A DNA stretch of 64,000 nt from an uncultured Planctomycetota bacterium (lineage in GTDB: Bacteria; Planctomycetota; Phycisphaerae; UBA1845; UTPLA1), in assembly GCA_900696465.1 (NCBI GenBank), contig CAADGE010000023.1, positions 62,001 to 126,000 on the forward strand, given 5' to 3'. The position numbers were made by a program, and so were the translations under genes. The notes beneath the pieces are model-generated. The model did no database searches, was not told the origin of the DNA, and saw only the letters and a program-made list of their open reading frames with translations. Of the stretch, positions 12,678 to 20,848 are shown in pieces (within the stretch, counting starts at the first letter, position 1; the number at the start of each line of letters is the position of its first letter).

Positions 12678-13120
12678 GACCGCGGCCAAGTCCGACATGG
12701 CCTGCCGCTGCGAGGTTGAATTTTCGTAGGGTGGGCATTGCCCACCTTTCTTGCGTCACGGGGAATGCAAGGGTGGGCAATGCCCACCCTACCAAAACTG
12801 TGTCTGACAGAATTCGGTTGTTCTTGCTGCGTCTTCTATTGAACGGCCACATGAACGTGCTCCTCCTTTTGTAATCTGCAGGCTATGTCGTCGATTCGAC
12901 GTCCCAGCGGCAACGCACAATGGTACACAACATGTTTCCCCGAGTTTGCGTCTTATAAAAACTGCGATTCCACACATCCAAATCAAATTATTGACGCCCT
13001 GTGACTTCCGCTGTTTTGAATCGTATAGTCCATTAAGAACAGATCGGGGGGTGGTCTCTGCGCGTCGCGGGGACCGGATTATGACTCCGATCTCGAAGAC
13101 GAGCAGCAGGGGGAGTAGCA
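12678..13120. other. Intergenic region with palindromic repeat
   Basis: This 443-base gap holds the 67-bp repeat described separately and a weak promoter before the PEP-CTERM gene: GTGACT (13001-13006), 17 bases, TATAGT (13024-13029). I see no gene in it. Confidence 0.5.
12726..12792. repeat. 67-bp palindromic dispersed repeat, copy 1
   Basis: The ends are inverted repeats: GTAGGGTGGGCATTGCCCAC at the left, GTGGGCAATGCCCACCCTAC at the right. Each end is itself partly palindromic (GTGGGCATTGCCCAC), so the element can form nested hairpins. The same 67 bases with three differences occur at 42673-42739, including the flanking TTTCG and CAAAACTG. It may act as a terminator for the dehydrogenase-like gene. 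Confidence 0.85.
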
Positions 13121-13885
13121 ATGTGCCTGCGCGCAGGGATCATCGCAACCGTACTCGCGCTGAGTTCAACGGTCGCCGCCTGGTCGGCCACCATCACCGT
13201 ACAGTACACGGTGGATGCCGGCGGCTCGAACAACAAGCCGCTCAACGGCCTGTCGGCGATGGCCACGTTCATTGCCAGTGGAAACCAGTTGAACGTTCTC
13301 CTGAAGAACACCAGCACGGGCTTGCCGGTCGGCTTCGACGTGTCCGATTCGCTTCTGGTCTCGCTGGGTTTCAACCTGCCGACGAACATCAGCATCGTCA
13401 GCGGCAGCGCCGCTGTGATCGGCTCCGGCTCGGTCGGACTCGGCCAGTGGAGCTCGCGCGGGCCGGGAGCCAGCGTGGCGGAAGAATGGGCATGGACGAA
13501 CGGCACGGGTGGTGACCTGCTCTCGACCTATCGACAGATCATCACCACCAGCCAGGGCAATCACGGCTTGAAGAAGTTCAACGGCACGACGGGTACTGTC
13601 GGCGGGCCTTTCGGAGGAATCGCTGCCAGTCCGGTGCTCGCGGCCATCCCCGGACCTCAGCGGGCGGTGAGCAACTCGATTGAGTTCTCGCTGCTGCTCT
13701 CCGGCCTGTTGACGGAAGCGCAACTGAAGTACATGGCAGACAACAGCATCGTCGAGTACGGTTCTGACGTACGATACCTGAAGACGCCCGACTCGGATCC
13801 GCGAGTGCCGGAACCGGCATCGCTCGCCCTGGTGGCCATCGCCGCGGTGTCGCTCATGCGACGCCGACTTCGTGCCCGTGCGTAA
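13121..13885 (+). CDS. PEP-CTERM exported protein
   Basis: The protein has 254 residues from an ATG with a GGGGGAG site. The N-terminal signal peptide has the hydrophobic run AGIIATVLALSSTVAAWSA. The body is Gly-, Ser-, Asn- and Thr-rich and probably all-beta. The C-terminus is VPEPASLALVAIAAVSLMRR followed by RLRARA. That is a PEP-CTERM sorting signal (PEP, membrane helix, arginine cluster), cut by an exosortase and usually linked to surface or extracellular matrix. No exosortase gene is in this window. The function of the body is unknown. Confidence 0.9.
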   Translation: MCLRAGIIATVLALSSTVAAWSATITVQYTVDAGGSNNKPLNGLSAMATFIASGNQLNVLLKNTSTGLPVGFDVSDSLLVSLGFNLPTNISIVSGSAAVIGSGSVGLGQWSSRGPGASVAEEWAWTNGTGGDLLSTYRQIITTSQGNHGLKKFNGTTGTVGGPFGGIAASPVLAAIPGPQRAVSNSIEFSLLLSGLLTEAQLKYMADNSIVEYGSDVRYLKTPDSDPRVPEPASLALVAIAAVSLMRRRLRARA

Positions 13886-13931
13886 CGCGACGGCGCGCAC
13901 GCAACACAATCTGACCCACGCCCGGAAAGAT

Positions 13932-13962
13932 AGCCCGCGAGCGCATGTTCGCGGGCTTCTTC
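13932..13962 (+). terminator. Terminator-like hairpin between convergent genes
   Basis: The 9-bp stem AGCCCGCGA (13932-13940) with TCGCGGGCT (13949-13957) is followed by TCTTC. It separates the rightward PEP-CTERM gene from the leftward phosphatase-like gene. Confidence 0.6.
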
Positions 13963-13989
13963 ATGCGCGCGACGGTGCCGGTCCGTGGC

Positions 13990-14535
13990 CTATTCCGTCT
14001 GTTTGCGGTTTCGCAGTGATGTTTCCAAGTCCTTTTCAAGCTTCTCGTTTCGCAGGCCGGCGGCCCTGGCTCGCTGGATGGCCTCGTCGAGCGGGCATTT
14101 CCCGTCCGCCCCGAGATACAGGCCGTACATGGCCCCGGCACGGCTGCCGCCCGCACAGTGCACGAGGACGGGCTCTTTGTCGCATTCGCGCATGATGCGA
14201 ATGAACGTTTCGGCCTGCTGATCGGTGAGTTGATCGCTCTGCATGGGCAGGTGGTAGTATGCCATGCCGCGCTGCCGCGCCGCTTCGGCTTCATCGCCGC
14301 AAAGTTCCTCGGACTGTCGAAGGTCGATCACCGTCCTGACGCCACGTGCCTTGAGGGCGTTCAACCCTTCTTGATTCGGCGTACCGCCGATGTAGATCCG
14401 GCCGTCCCGACTGAGGTTCTTCAAACCGGAGACATCCTCCACCTTTTTCGGGCCCTCCGGGCCGGCGCAGCCCGCCGCCAACCAGAGGGAAACGAAAGCA
14501 ATCAAACTCTTGCGATTCGTGTGCATGGTCTTCAT
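13990..14535 (-). CDS. Phosphatase-like lipoprotein (PTP/DUF442-like)
   Basis: The protein has 181 residues. A lipoprotein signal ends in LWLAAGC, with Cys23 as the lipidation site. The fold signatures follow the tyrosine/dual-specificity phosphatase superfamily: IYIGGTPNQEGLNALKARGV, then TVIDLRQSEE, then the active-site-like loop VHCAGGSRAG with Cys127 and Arg132. The loop is C-x4-R rather than the classical C-x5-R. The same spacing (HCASGNR) occurs in the DUF442 group. Phosphatase activity is therefore inferred only from the superfamily. It is separated from phaR by about 30 bases, in the same direction. Confidence 0.75.
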   Translation of the reverse strand: MKTMHTNRKSLIAFVSLWLAAGCAGPEGPKKVEDVSGLKNLSRDGRIYIGGTPNQEGLNALKARGVRTVIDLRQSEELCGDEAEAARQRGMAYYHLPMQSDQLTDQQAETFIRIMRECDKEPVLVHCAGGSRAGAMYGLYLGADGKCPLDEAIQRARAAGLRNEKLEKDLETSLRNRKQTE

Positions 14536-14566
14536 TCTGCGCTCCCGATGCGAAACACCATAACCG

Positions 14567-15166
14567 TTACAGCTTCTTGCGAGTTTTCTTCTTCTTTCGC
14601 GCTGCCGATGCCTTCGCCGACGGCCTGAGACGGGCCAGTTCGGCTTTCAGCGCATCGAGTTCCTGCCGCATTTCTCGAGCAGTGCCATCGGTCTCCGAGC
14701 TTGCGGCCTGCGGAGTCGTCTCGCGAGCGGCAGACTTGCCACTGCCGGGGATCAGCATGCGAACCCAGTCAAACGGCGCCGAGGGCGACAAGGCGCTGAA
14801 GCCCGAGCGAGACAGAAATTCGTCGAACTGCTGCCGCGATCTGGTGAAGGCGTCCATCGCCTGAGCGAAGTACTGCTCGATGAACCCGCGGATCATCTGC
14901 TGATTGCTCTGGATCGCCTGGTGCAGGAGCGAGGCAGGAAAAAGGTCGAGCTTGGGAGGGTCGTGCTCGAGGATGATCTGGGTAAGGACGACGTTGGTGA
15001 TGTCCGCGCCGGTCTTCGAGTCGTGGACGACGATCTGATGACCGTCGCGGACCAGCTCGAAGAGATCGTTGAGGGTGACGTGCCGGCTGCGGGTGACGTC
15101 ATAGAAACGCCGGTTGGGGTATTTCTTGATTTCGTAGATGCCGGAAGGGCTGGGGGGGCTGGCCAT
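14567..15166 (-). CDS. phaR: Polyhydroxyalkanoate synthesis regulator PhaR
   Basis: PhaR binds both DNA and PHA granules and represses phasin genes until polymer forms. The protein has 199 residues. The N-terminal DNA-binding domain is clear: IYEIKKYPNRRFYDVTRSRH followed by VTLNDLFELVRDGHQIVVHD. The PHA-accumulation domain follows (QIILEHDPPKLDLFPASLLH). The C-terminal 50 residues are Ala-, Glu- and Lys-rich, ending in KKKKTRKKL. It is divergent from the phasin gene, with an AT-rich control region between them. Confidence 0.92.
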   Translation of the reverse strand: MASPPSPSGIYEIKKYPNRRFYDVTRSRHVTLNDLFELVRDGHQIVVHDSKTGADITNVVLTQIILEHDPPKLDLFPASLLHQAIQSNQQMIRGFIEQYFAQAMDAFTRSRQQFDEFLSRSGFSALSPSAPFDWVRMLIPGSGKSAARETTPQAASSETDGTAREMRQELDALKAELARLRPSAKASAARKKKKTRKKL

Positions 15167-15277
15167 GGGATCCGCCTTTTCGCGTTTGCGTTATAAAAAT
15201 AATGCTCCGGCAACACACTTACCGTCAGTTATTCTATAACTATCATATTTATAATAATTTACATTTCAACAAGTTTT

Positions 15278-15293
15278 TTGTGCATTTGCACAA
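15278..15293. promoter_or_regulatory. Candidate PhaR operator
   Basis: TTGTGCATTTGCACAA is a perfect 7-bp inverted repeat around TT. PhaR regulators of other bacteria bind TGC-containing inverted repeats upstream of phasin genes. The site ends 7 bases before the -35 box of the phasin promoter, in the phaR-phasin intergenic region. Confidence 0.5.
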
Positions 15294-15300
15294 TTTTCTG

Positions 15301-15329
15301 TTGCCATCGCTACTTTTGGCCGATATACT
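15301..15329 (+). promoter_or_regulatory. Sigma70-type promoter of the phasin gene
   Basis: TTGCCA (15301-15306) and TATACT (15324-15329) are separated by 17 bases, about 60 bases before the phasin start codon. Confidence 0.55.
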
Positions 15330-15389
15330 CTGGTCGAAGTCAGTGGACCGCACTGATGCGAACTGGACCGTTTTCGCGAGGATATCACG

Positions 15390-15875
15390 ATGACCGCACA
15401 AACAATGGACAAGACCGTCGAAACCGTCAAGAACCAGACCGAGGGCATGTTCAAGCATGCCACCGAGACCTTCAAGTCCGCCATGGACGCCGGCATCCGC
15501 TTCCAGCAGGACGCCTTCAAGTGCATGTCGGAAATGATGTCCCGAACGGACTCCTGCGAGAACTTGACGACCCGCATCGAGAGCGTTGCCGCGGACACGA
15601 TCAATCTGGTCCGCAAGAACGCCGAGCAGGCCCAGAAGGCCTTCGACGAGGGCTGCAAGACCGGGCTCGAGGTCATCCGCAAGTCCTTCGACACCGGCAA
15701 TGGCCATGGCAGCAAGGATGCCATGACCTACACCCGCGACGTCTGGCAGAACGCCTTCGACGCCATGCGGAACAACCTCGAAACCGCCAGCCGCACCAGC
15801 GCCCAGTGCATCGAGAACTGGTCGAGCTTTATGAGCAAGACGATGACGGTCGCTGAGAAGAAGGCCGGCAAGTAA
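15390..15875 (+). CDS. Phasin (PHA granule-associated protein)
   Basis: The protein has 161 residues, is almost entirely predicted helix and has no signal peptide. Heptad-like amphipathic stretches (TVETVKNQTEGMFKHATETF, TTRIESVAADTINLVRKNAE) and its size fit the phasin family, which coats polyhydroxyalkanoate granules. Its position, divergent from phaR and just before phaEC, supports this. A GC-rich hairpin (15893-15930) without a T tract lies 17 bases after the stop, and a better terminator lies further on. Confidence 0.82.
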   Translation: MTAQTMDKTVETVKNQTEGMFKHATETFKSAMDAGIRFQQDAFKCMSEMMSRTDSCENLTTRIESVAADTINLVRKNAEQAQKAFDEGCKTGLEVIRKSFDTGNGHGSKDAMTYTRDVWQNAFDAMRNNLETASRTSAQCIENWSSFMSKTMTVAEKKAGK

Positions 15876-16051
15876 CCGACTCCACCCTTCGTGGCTCGGC
15901 GACAGGACTTCGCGGTCCGGTCGCCGAGCCCGAACCCATTCACGCCGGCATTGCAGATTGACACCGTCGCTTGTCTCTACACCGCGAGACACACCATGAA
16001 GCCGCAAGCGACAATTCGACGACGCACCATCAATGCCGGTGTGGTATACTC

Positions 16052-16098
16052 AAAGACCACGGAGTCGGGCCGACCCCTGCTTCGTGGTCTTTCTTTTA
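16052..16098 (+). terminator. Intrinsic terminator between phasin and phaE
   Basis: The 10-bp stem AAAGACCACG (16052-16061) with CGTGGTCTTT (16083-16092) is followed by CTTTTAT. It separates the phasin transcript from phaEC. Confidence 0.75.
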
Positions 16099-16185
16099 TC
16101 CGATGGGGTGCTCGCCCGGCCGCCCGGCGCCTTCGAGAGACCGTGCTGACCGCCGGGCGAGTTATCCCGAACCAGGCAGCTTCGA

Positions 16186-16686
16186 ATGTCCGACAACCAT
16201 ACACAAACCGCCACCGACCCCTTCACGCAGTTCTGGGGTGACATGTTTTCACGGATGAACACGGCCACGGGCGGCAGCAGCGCCGGCGGGCCGATGTCAG
16301 CCGAGGCGACGCGGCAGATGCAGCGGATCTTCCTCGACGCGCTGGCCAAGTACTTCGATGACTTCATGCGTTCCGAGCAGTTCCTCGGGATGCTGAAGGA
16401 GACGATGGATCGTTCGCTGGCCCTCAAGCAGCAGGTCGACCAGTTTCTGACGCAGCTTCATCGCGGCGTGCAGGCTCCGGCCAAGACGGACGTGGACGAT
16501 ATCTCCGGTCTGCTCCGGTCCATCGAAGCCAATGTTCTGGATCGACTCGCAAAACTGGAATCCAAGGTCGCAGCAGTGGAAGCACCACGACGGACGGGAG
16601 GCAGCGCCAGGGCGAGCCGGGCGCCGCGCCCGTCGCGTCGAGGTGGTCGTGCCGCGGCACCCAAACGGAGCAAACCAGGTCGCTGA
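16186..16686 (+). CDS. phaE: Class III PHA synthase subunit PhaE-like
   Basis: The protein has 166 residues and lies 38 bases before phaC. An N-terminal segment, TDPFTQFWGDMFSRM, is followed by helical regions and a C-terminal tail very rich in Arg, Ala, Ser and Pro (from about residue 133). Class III synthases are PhaC-PhaE heteromers; PhaE subunits are helical and weakly conserved, so the call rests on position before a class III phaC and on general character. It is much shorter than the Allochromatium PhaE (about 355 residues). Confidence 0.7.
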   Translation: MSDNHTQTATDPFTQFWGDMFSRMNTATGGSSAGGPMSAEATRQMQRIFLDALAKYFDDFMRSEQFLGMLKETMDRSLALKQQVDQFLTQLHRGVQAPAKTDVDDISGLLRSIEANVLDRLAKLESKVAAVEAPRRTGGSARASRAPRPSRRGGRAAAPKRSKPGR

Positions 16687-16724
16687 CAAGTACCGATTCA
16701 CGCCCAGAGAAAGGCACCTGATCC

Positions 16725-17894
16725 ATGGCCACCCGCGCCCCGAGCCCGAATCCCTTTCTGACGATGCTTCCTTCGATGCCGGCCTTTATGCCGAGCTATG
16801 AGGAACTTCAGGCGAAACTGGCCGCGATGCCGAAGGTCATGGATGCCGCTCGCAATGTGAAGGTCGGCGCCACACCGCGGGAAGTCATCTACCTCGAAGA
16901 CAAGCTGTCGCTTCTGCACTATCAATCCGACGTCGAAAAGAAATATCGCACGCCGCTGCTTCTGGTCTTTGCCCTCGTTAATCGGCCGTACATTCTCGAC
17001 CTGCTCCCGCACAAGAGCGTGGTGCAGCAATTCCTCCGCGCCGGCTTCGATGTCTACATGATCGACTGGGGCGTGCCCACCGAGGCCGACCGTCATCTGA
17101 CCCTCGAGCACTACATTGAGCGGTACATGCACAATGTCGTGAACCACCTGCGGGAATACACCGGCGAGGACCAGGTCTCCCTGCTGGGCTACTGCATGGG
17201 CGGCACGATGAGTGCCATGTACACGGCGCTGCACCAGGAACTCATCCGAAACTTCATTCTGATGGCGGCGCCGGTGGACTGGTCCGACCGCGAAGCCCTG
17301 CTCTGCGTCTGGACAGACCCGAAGTGGTTCGACGTGGACAAGGTCATCGACACCTTCGGCAACGCACCGCCGGCCTGGCTGCAGGGCTCCTTCGCCGTGC
17401 TCAAGCCCGTGGCCAACCTGATCGAGAAGTACATGACCTTCTACGACAAGATGGACGACGAGAAGTTCCTCGAGGACTTCTTCGCCATGGAGACGTGGGT
17501 CAATGACAACATCCCCGTCGCCGGCGAGACGTTCCGCCAGTTCGTGAAGGATTGCTTCCAGCGAAATCTGCTCATGCAGGGCAAGCTCCGCCTGGGTAAG
17601 AAGCTGGTGAACCTGAATGAGATCACCTGCCCGATCCTGAACCTGATGGCCACGGCGGACCATCTGGTTCCCTGCGGGCAAAGCGCGCCGTTCAACGACG
17701 TGGTCAGTTCGCGCGATCGCAAGTCGATCACCTTCCCGGCTGGTCACATCGGCCTGTCGGTGGGCAGCAAGGCCCAGCGCGATCTTTGGCCGCAGGTCTG
17801 CCAGTGGCTGGCGGAGCGATCAGACCCGGTTCGTGGCGCGTCGATCAGGGGCGGTCGCGGGCGTGTCGAGTCCGCGGGTCGCCGCCGCCGATGA
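16725..17894 (+). CDS. phaC: Class III poly(3-hydroxyalkanoate) synthase PhaC
   Basis: PhaC polymerises hydroxyacyl-CoA into PHA. It has 389 residues, close to the roughly 355 of class III enzymes. The lipase-like box is GYCMGG with nucleophile Cys157. The other triad members are Asp312 in ATADHLVP and His341 in PAGHIGLSVGS. The C-terminus after about residue 365 is an Arg/Gly-rich extension. It is in one operon with phaE upstream and the SDR gene 47 bases downstream. Confidence 0.95.
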   Translation: MATRAPSPNPFLTMLPSMPAFMPSYEELQAKLAAMPKVMDAARNVKVGATPREVIYLEDKLSLLHYQSDVEKKYRTPLLLVFALVNRPYILDLLPHKSVVQQFLRAGFDVYMIDWGVPTEADRHLTLEHYIERYMHNVVNHLREYTGEDQVSLLGYCMGGTMSAMYTALHQELIRNFILMAAPVDWSDREALLCVWTDPKWFDVDKVIDTFGNAPPAWLQGSFAVLKPVANLIEKYMTFYDKMDDEKFLEDFFAMETWVNDNIPVAGETFRQFVKDCFQRNLLMQGKLRLGKKLVNLNEITCPILNLMATADHLVPCGQSAPFNDVVSSRDRKSITFPAGHIGLSVGSKAQRDLWPQVCQWLAERSDPVRGASIRGGRGRVESAGRRRR

Positions 17895-17941
17895 AGAGAG
17901 TGGAGTAAGAACGTGGCTGGCACGTTCTGGGGAGTGTCACC

Positions 17942-18760
17942 ATGCAACTGTACGGAAAAGTAGCTGTCATCACCGGAGCGGCCAGCGGTATCGGCCGCGC
18001 CACCTGCATCGCCATGATGGACCTCGGCATCGAGGCCATCGCCGCGGTGGATCGCAGTTCTCAGATCATTGAACAATGCAACACGCTTAACCACGAAGTC
18101 GGACGCAGCGTGCTGGTTCCCTATGTCGGCGATGTCACGTCGGATGAATTCCGTCGGAGCGTCTTCGCGGACCTGCGCCACCGCTTCGGTGTGGTGCATA
18201 TCTGCGTACCGGCTGCGGGCATCACCCGAGACCGTCTCGCCGTGAAACATCACAAGGACAACGGCGGCGGGGTGGATATCTATCCGCGATCGGACTTCGA
18301 AGATGTCATGCAGATCAACCTGATCGCGCCGATCTACTGGGCCCTGGAAACCATTGCCACCGTCGCGGAAGATCGGACCCGTCGAGGCATGCCCAAATGG
18401 GAGCCCTCGGAAGGAACGCAGGGCGGCGTGGTGTTCATCGGTTCGGTATCGTCGATGGGCAACAAGGGGCAGATTTCTTACGCCACGGCAAAGGCCGGGC
18501 TGGCCGGCGCTCAGGCCACGCTGGCCAAGGAAGCCATCTTTTACGGCATCCGCTGCAACATCATCCACCCCGGCTACACCGACACGCCGATGGTTCGAGC
18601 GCTGGGCGAGGACCTGATCCGACAGGTCATACTCCCGCAGACGCAACTCCGCCGTCTGCTGCGTCCGGAAGAAGTCGCCGACGCCATCTGCTTCCTGCTG
18701 CGAAACTCCGCGGTGAGCGGATCGCTCTGGGTGGATGCGGGCTGGCATCCGGCCGCCTGA
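17942..18760 (+). CDS. SDR oxidoreductase of PHA cluster (acetoacetyl-CoA reductase-like)
   Basis: This is a short-chain dehydrogenase/reductase of 272 residues. The cofactor motif is TGAASGIG, the catalytic serine lies in IGSVSSMG and the YxxxK pair is YATAK. Its place after phaC suggests it supplies (R)-3-hydroxyacyl-CoA like PhaB. However, it has an insertion of about 20 residues after the AAGIT segment (KHHKDNGGGVDIYPRSDF) and another near residue 145, so substrate identity is inferred from context only. No thiolase gene (phaA) is nearby. Confidence 0.85.
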   Translation: MQLYGKVAVITGAASGIGRATCIAMMDLGIEAIAAVDRSSQIIEQCNTLNHEVGRSVLVPYVGDVTSDEFRRSVFADLRHRFGVVHICVPAAGITRDRLAVKHHKDNGGGVDIYPRSDFEDVMQINLIAPIYWALETIATVAEDRTRRGMPKWEPSEGTQGGVVFIGSVSSMGNKGQISYATAKAGLAGAQATLAKEAIFYGIRCNIIHPGYTDTPMVRALGEDLIRQVILPQTQLRRLLRPEEVADAICFLLRNSAVSGSLWVDAGWHPAA

Positions 18761-18839
18761 GCTACGTCTTCAGCTCATCACGCGCCACTACACTCAAGCA
18801 GAGCGGCCGGCGCATGACCTGCACGGCGAACGCGTTGCA

Positions 18840-19415
18840 TCATCCGGCAGCTTTTCGCGCGTGTGCCATGTGGTTCTCAAAACTCTCCCGGTAGGCCTGA
18901 AAAACGGATCGATCTTGCACGATCAACACGTTCTCCGCGTTCTTTTCCTCGGCGGCCTTGGTGAAGTTGTATGAACCGGTGATAACAACCCGGTCATCAA
19001 TCAGCACGATCTTGCTGTTGGCCGTCTCATGATCGGAATCAAAATAAACGTTCACGCCGTCGCGGCGCATGGTGCGCCATGGACCGTAGGTGGCCTTCTC
19101 CTGGGACTTATCGAGAATGACCTCAACGGACACGCCCCGCTTGGCGGCCTGACAAAGTGCTTCGGCGATTCGCTTCGACGTGAAGATATACATCTGCACG
19201 CGAATCTGCTTCCGGGCAGCGCCGATTTCTTCAACGATCCGGCTCTCGATGCCGCCACCGGGGGAAAAAAGCGCTTCGAGCCGGTTCGCGCGAGACTTCT
19301 CCTTCGGCGTCATGGCCAATGCGGAATAGGAGTAAATCGCCGGCACCGCGAACGTCGTCAGCAATGCCACCGAGAAGACGGCACGACCATAAAAGAGATG
19401 CGATCGAACCTGCAT
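18840..19415 (-). CDS. Phospholipase D-like exported protein, His-substituted HKD
   Basis: Starting at ATG 19415 the protein has 191 residues with an N-terminal signal or anchor segment (FSVALLTTFAVPAIYSYSALA-like). An ATG at 19454 is an alternative start. The rest is a single PLD domain of the Nuc type: LFSPGGGIESRIVEEI, IRVQMYIFTSKRIAEAL, then TANSKIVLIDDRVVITGSYN and FTKAAEEKNAEN. In the HKD motif the His position reads Asn (ANSK for xHxK) while Lys, Asp and the GSxNFT region are intact. The histidine is the nucleophile in active family members, so this copy may be inactive or altered. Confidence 0.8.
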   Translation of the reverse strand: MQVRSHLFYGRAVFSVALLTTFAVPAIYSYSALAMTPKEKSRANRLEALFSPGGGIESRIVEEIGAARKQIRVQMYIFTSKRIAEALCQAAKRGVSVEVILDKSQEKATYGPWRTMRRDGVNVYFDSDHETANSKIVLIDDRVVITGSYNFTKAAEEKNAENVLIVQDRSVFQAYRESFENHMAHARKAAG

Positions 19416-19552
19416 GGGTTGGCCTTCGACATGAACCGAAACACCGGCCCCCATGGCGGAATGCTACCGAGAAAAAGGAAGGTTTGTCGAGCGCGCTTTC
19501 GTATCGCCGTCGACGGCCCGCAAGTTGCGAAAGGACATGCCTTACCGGCAGC

Positions 19553-20812
19553 TCAGTGCATCGCCTTGGAGATGGTGAAGATCGGCAGCAGGAGCGCCAG
19601 CACCAGTCCGCCGACGACGACTCCCAGGAACATGACGATGGCCGGCTCGATCATGCTGGTCATCGTCTTGATGGCGGCATTGAGTTCGAATTCGCAATAG
19701 CCGGCTACGCGTTCCATGACCGGTCCGAGCTGGCCGCTGCGCTCACCGGCGGAGAGCATCTTGTTGACCGCCTTGGGGATGCATTTGTGTTCGGCGAGGG
19801 CTTCGGAAACCTGCTTGCCGGTCTCCAGCCGCTCAGACACCTGACGCCACATTGCTTCGTACTGCTTGCTTCCGCAGACACCTGCGGTGAGCTGCACGCT
19901 GTCCAGCATCGACACGCCGGACTGGATCATCGTTCCCAGGGTTCGCAGACTGCGGGCAAGATAGGTCTTGTGAAATAAGGGACCGAAGATCGGCAGCGCC
20001 AGTCGGATAGATTCGAACTTCATCGCCCCGGCGGGCGTCCGGAAAAAGTAGACACATCCGCCTGCGACCAGCCCGAGAAAGCCGACCAGGTACAGGCCGT
20101 AGGTCATCAGATTGTCGCTGAAGCTCAGGAGCATTCGCGTAATGGCGGGCAGCGAATCTTCACGACCGGCATAGATCGCCGTGAACTTCGGCAGGACGAA
20201 GGTCATCAGGAAGATCGTGACTCCGATGGCGAAGACGAACATGACGATCGGGTAGGTGATCGCCCCCTTGATCTTCTTCTTCATCTCGCGCTGGGCCTGA
20301 AGGTGCTCCGCAAGTCGACGGAGGATCGGTGCCATCATGCCGGACGCCTCAGAGGCCTTGATGAGACTCACATACAACGCCGGGAAGACCTTGGGATGCT
20401 CAGCCAGCGCCGCGGAGAACTCACTGCCGCCTTCGACTCGCTCAATGACCTCGTCCAGTGCCGAAGCAAAGCGCGGCGAATTGCCATCGTGTCGGCAGGC
20501 CTCCAGCGCTTCCGCCATCGACACGCCGGTCTCCGTCATCACCGCGAGCTGATTCGTGAAGTAAATCAGATCATCCGGCTTGTACTTGTTCTTGCGGCTT
20601 GTAGATGCCGCGGGTTTCACCGAGGCCAGAGATGCTACGGTCGCCGCCGGCTTGCGCGTCGTGGAAGCGGCTTTACCCTTGGGAGCCACCTTGACGACGA
20701 AGCGGCCCTCGTTGCGGACGATCTTCGCCGCCTCGGTCGGGCTCGTCGCGGTAACGTCGCCCTCGACGAGCTTCCCCGCGCTGTCTCTCGCTACATAGGT
20801 AAAGACGGCCAT
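19553..20812 (-). CDS. pilC: Pilus/type II secretion platform protein PilC/GspF
   Basis: The protein has 419 residues. It has an N-terminal extension (FTYVARDSAGKLVEGDVTAT) typical of PilC/GspF, then an Ala/Lys/Ser/Thr-rich linker, and two copies of the T2SSF domain with the paired hydrophobic segments and ADxPKVFPxLYVSLIKASE-like motif (here EHPKVFPALYVSLIKASEAS). It anchors the assembly ATPase in the inner membrane. It is the last gene of the operon, 36 bases after the PilT-like gene. Confidence 0.95.
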   Translation of the reverse strand: MAVFTYVARDSAGKLVEGDVTATSPTEAAKIVRNEGRFVVKVAPKGKAASTTRKPAATVASLASVKPAASTSRKNKYKPDDLIYFTNQLAVMTETGVSMAEALEACRHDGNSPRFASALDEVIERVEGGSEFSAALAEHPKVFPALYVSLIKASEASGMMAPILRRLAEHLQAQREMKKKIKGAITYPIVMFVFAIGVTIFLMTFVLPKFTAIYAGREDSLPAITRMLLSFSDNLMTYGLYLVGFLGLVAGGCVYFFRTPAGAMKFESIRLALPIFGPLFHKTYLARSLRTLGTMIQSGVSMLDSVQLTAGVCGSKQYEAMWRQVSERLETGKQVSEALAEHKCIPKAVNKMLSAGERSGQLGPVMERVAGYCEFELNAAIKTMTSMIEPAIVMFLGVVVGGLVLALLLPIFTISKAMH

Positions 20813-20848
20813 GATGGTGATCCCGAATGCCCGACGCGACGTCGGACG

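Noticed and set aside
13166-13909. A 247-residue minus-strand frame opposite the PEP-CTERM gene
   Set aside because: The plus frame has a signal peptide, a ribosome binding site and a sorting tail; the minus frame is rich in Arg and His without structure.
16045-16050. TATACT just before the phasin terminator as a promoter for phaE
   Set aside because: No -35 element is found at the right distance, and transcripts from it would enter a strong terminator at once.
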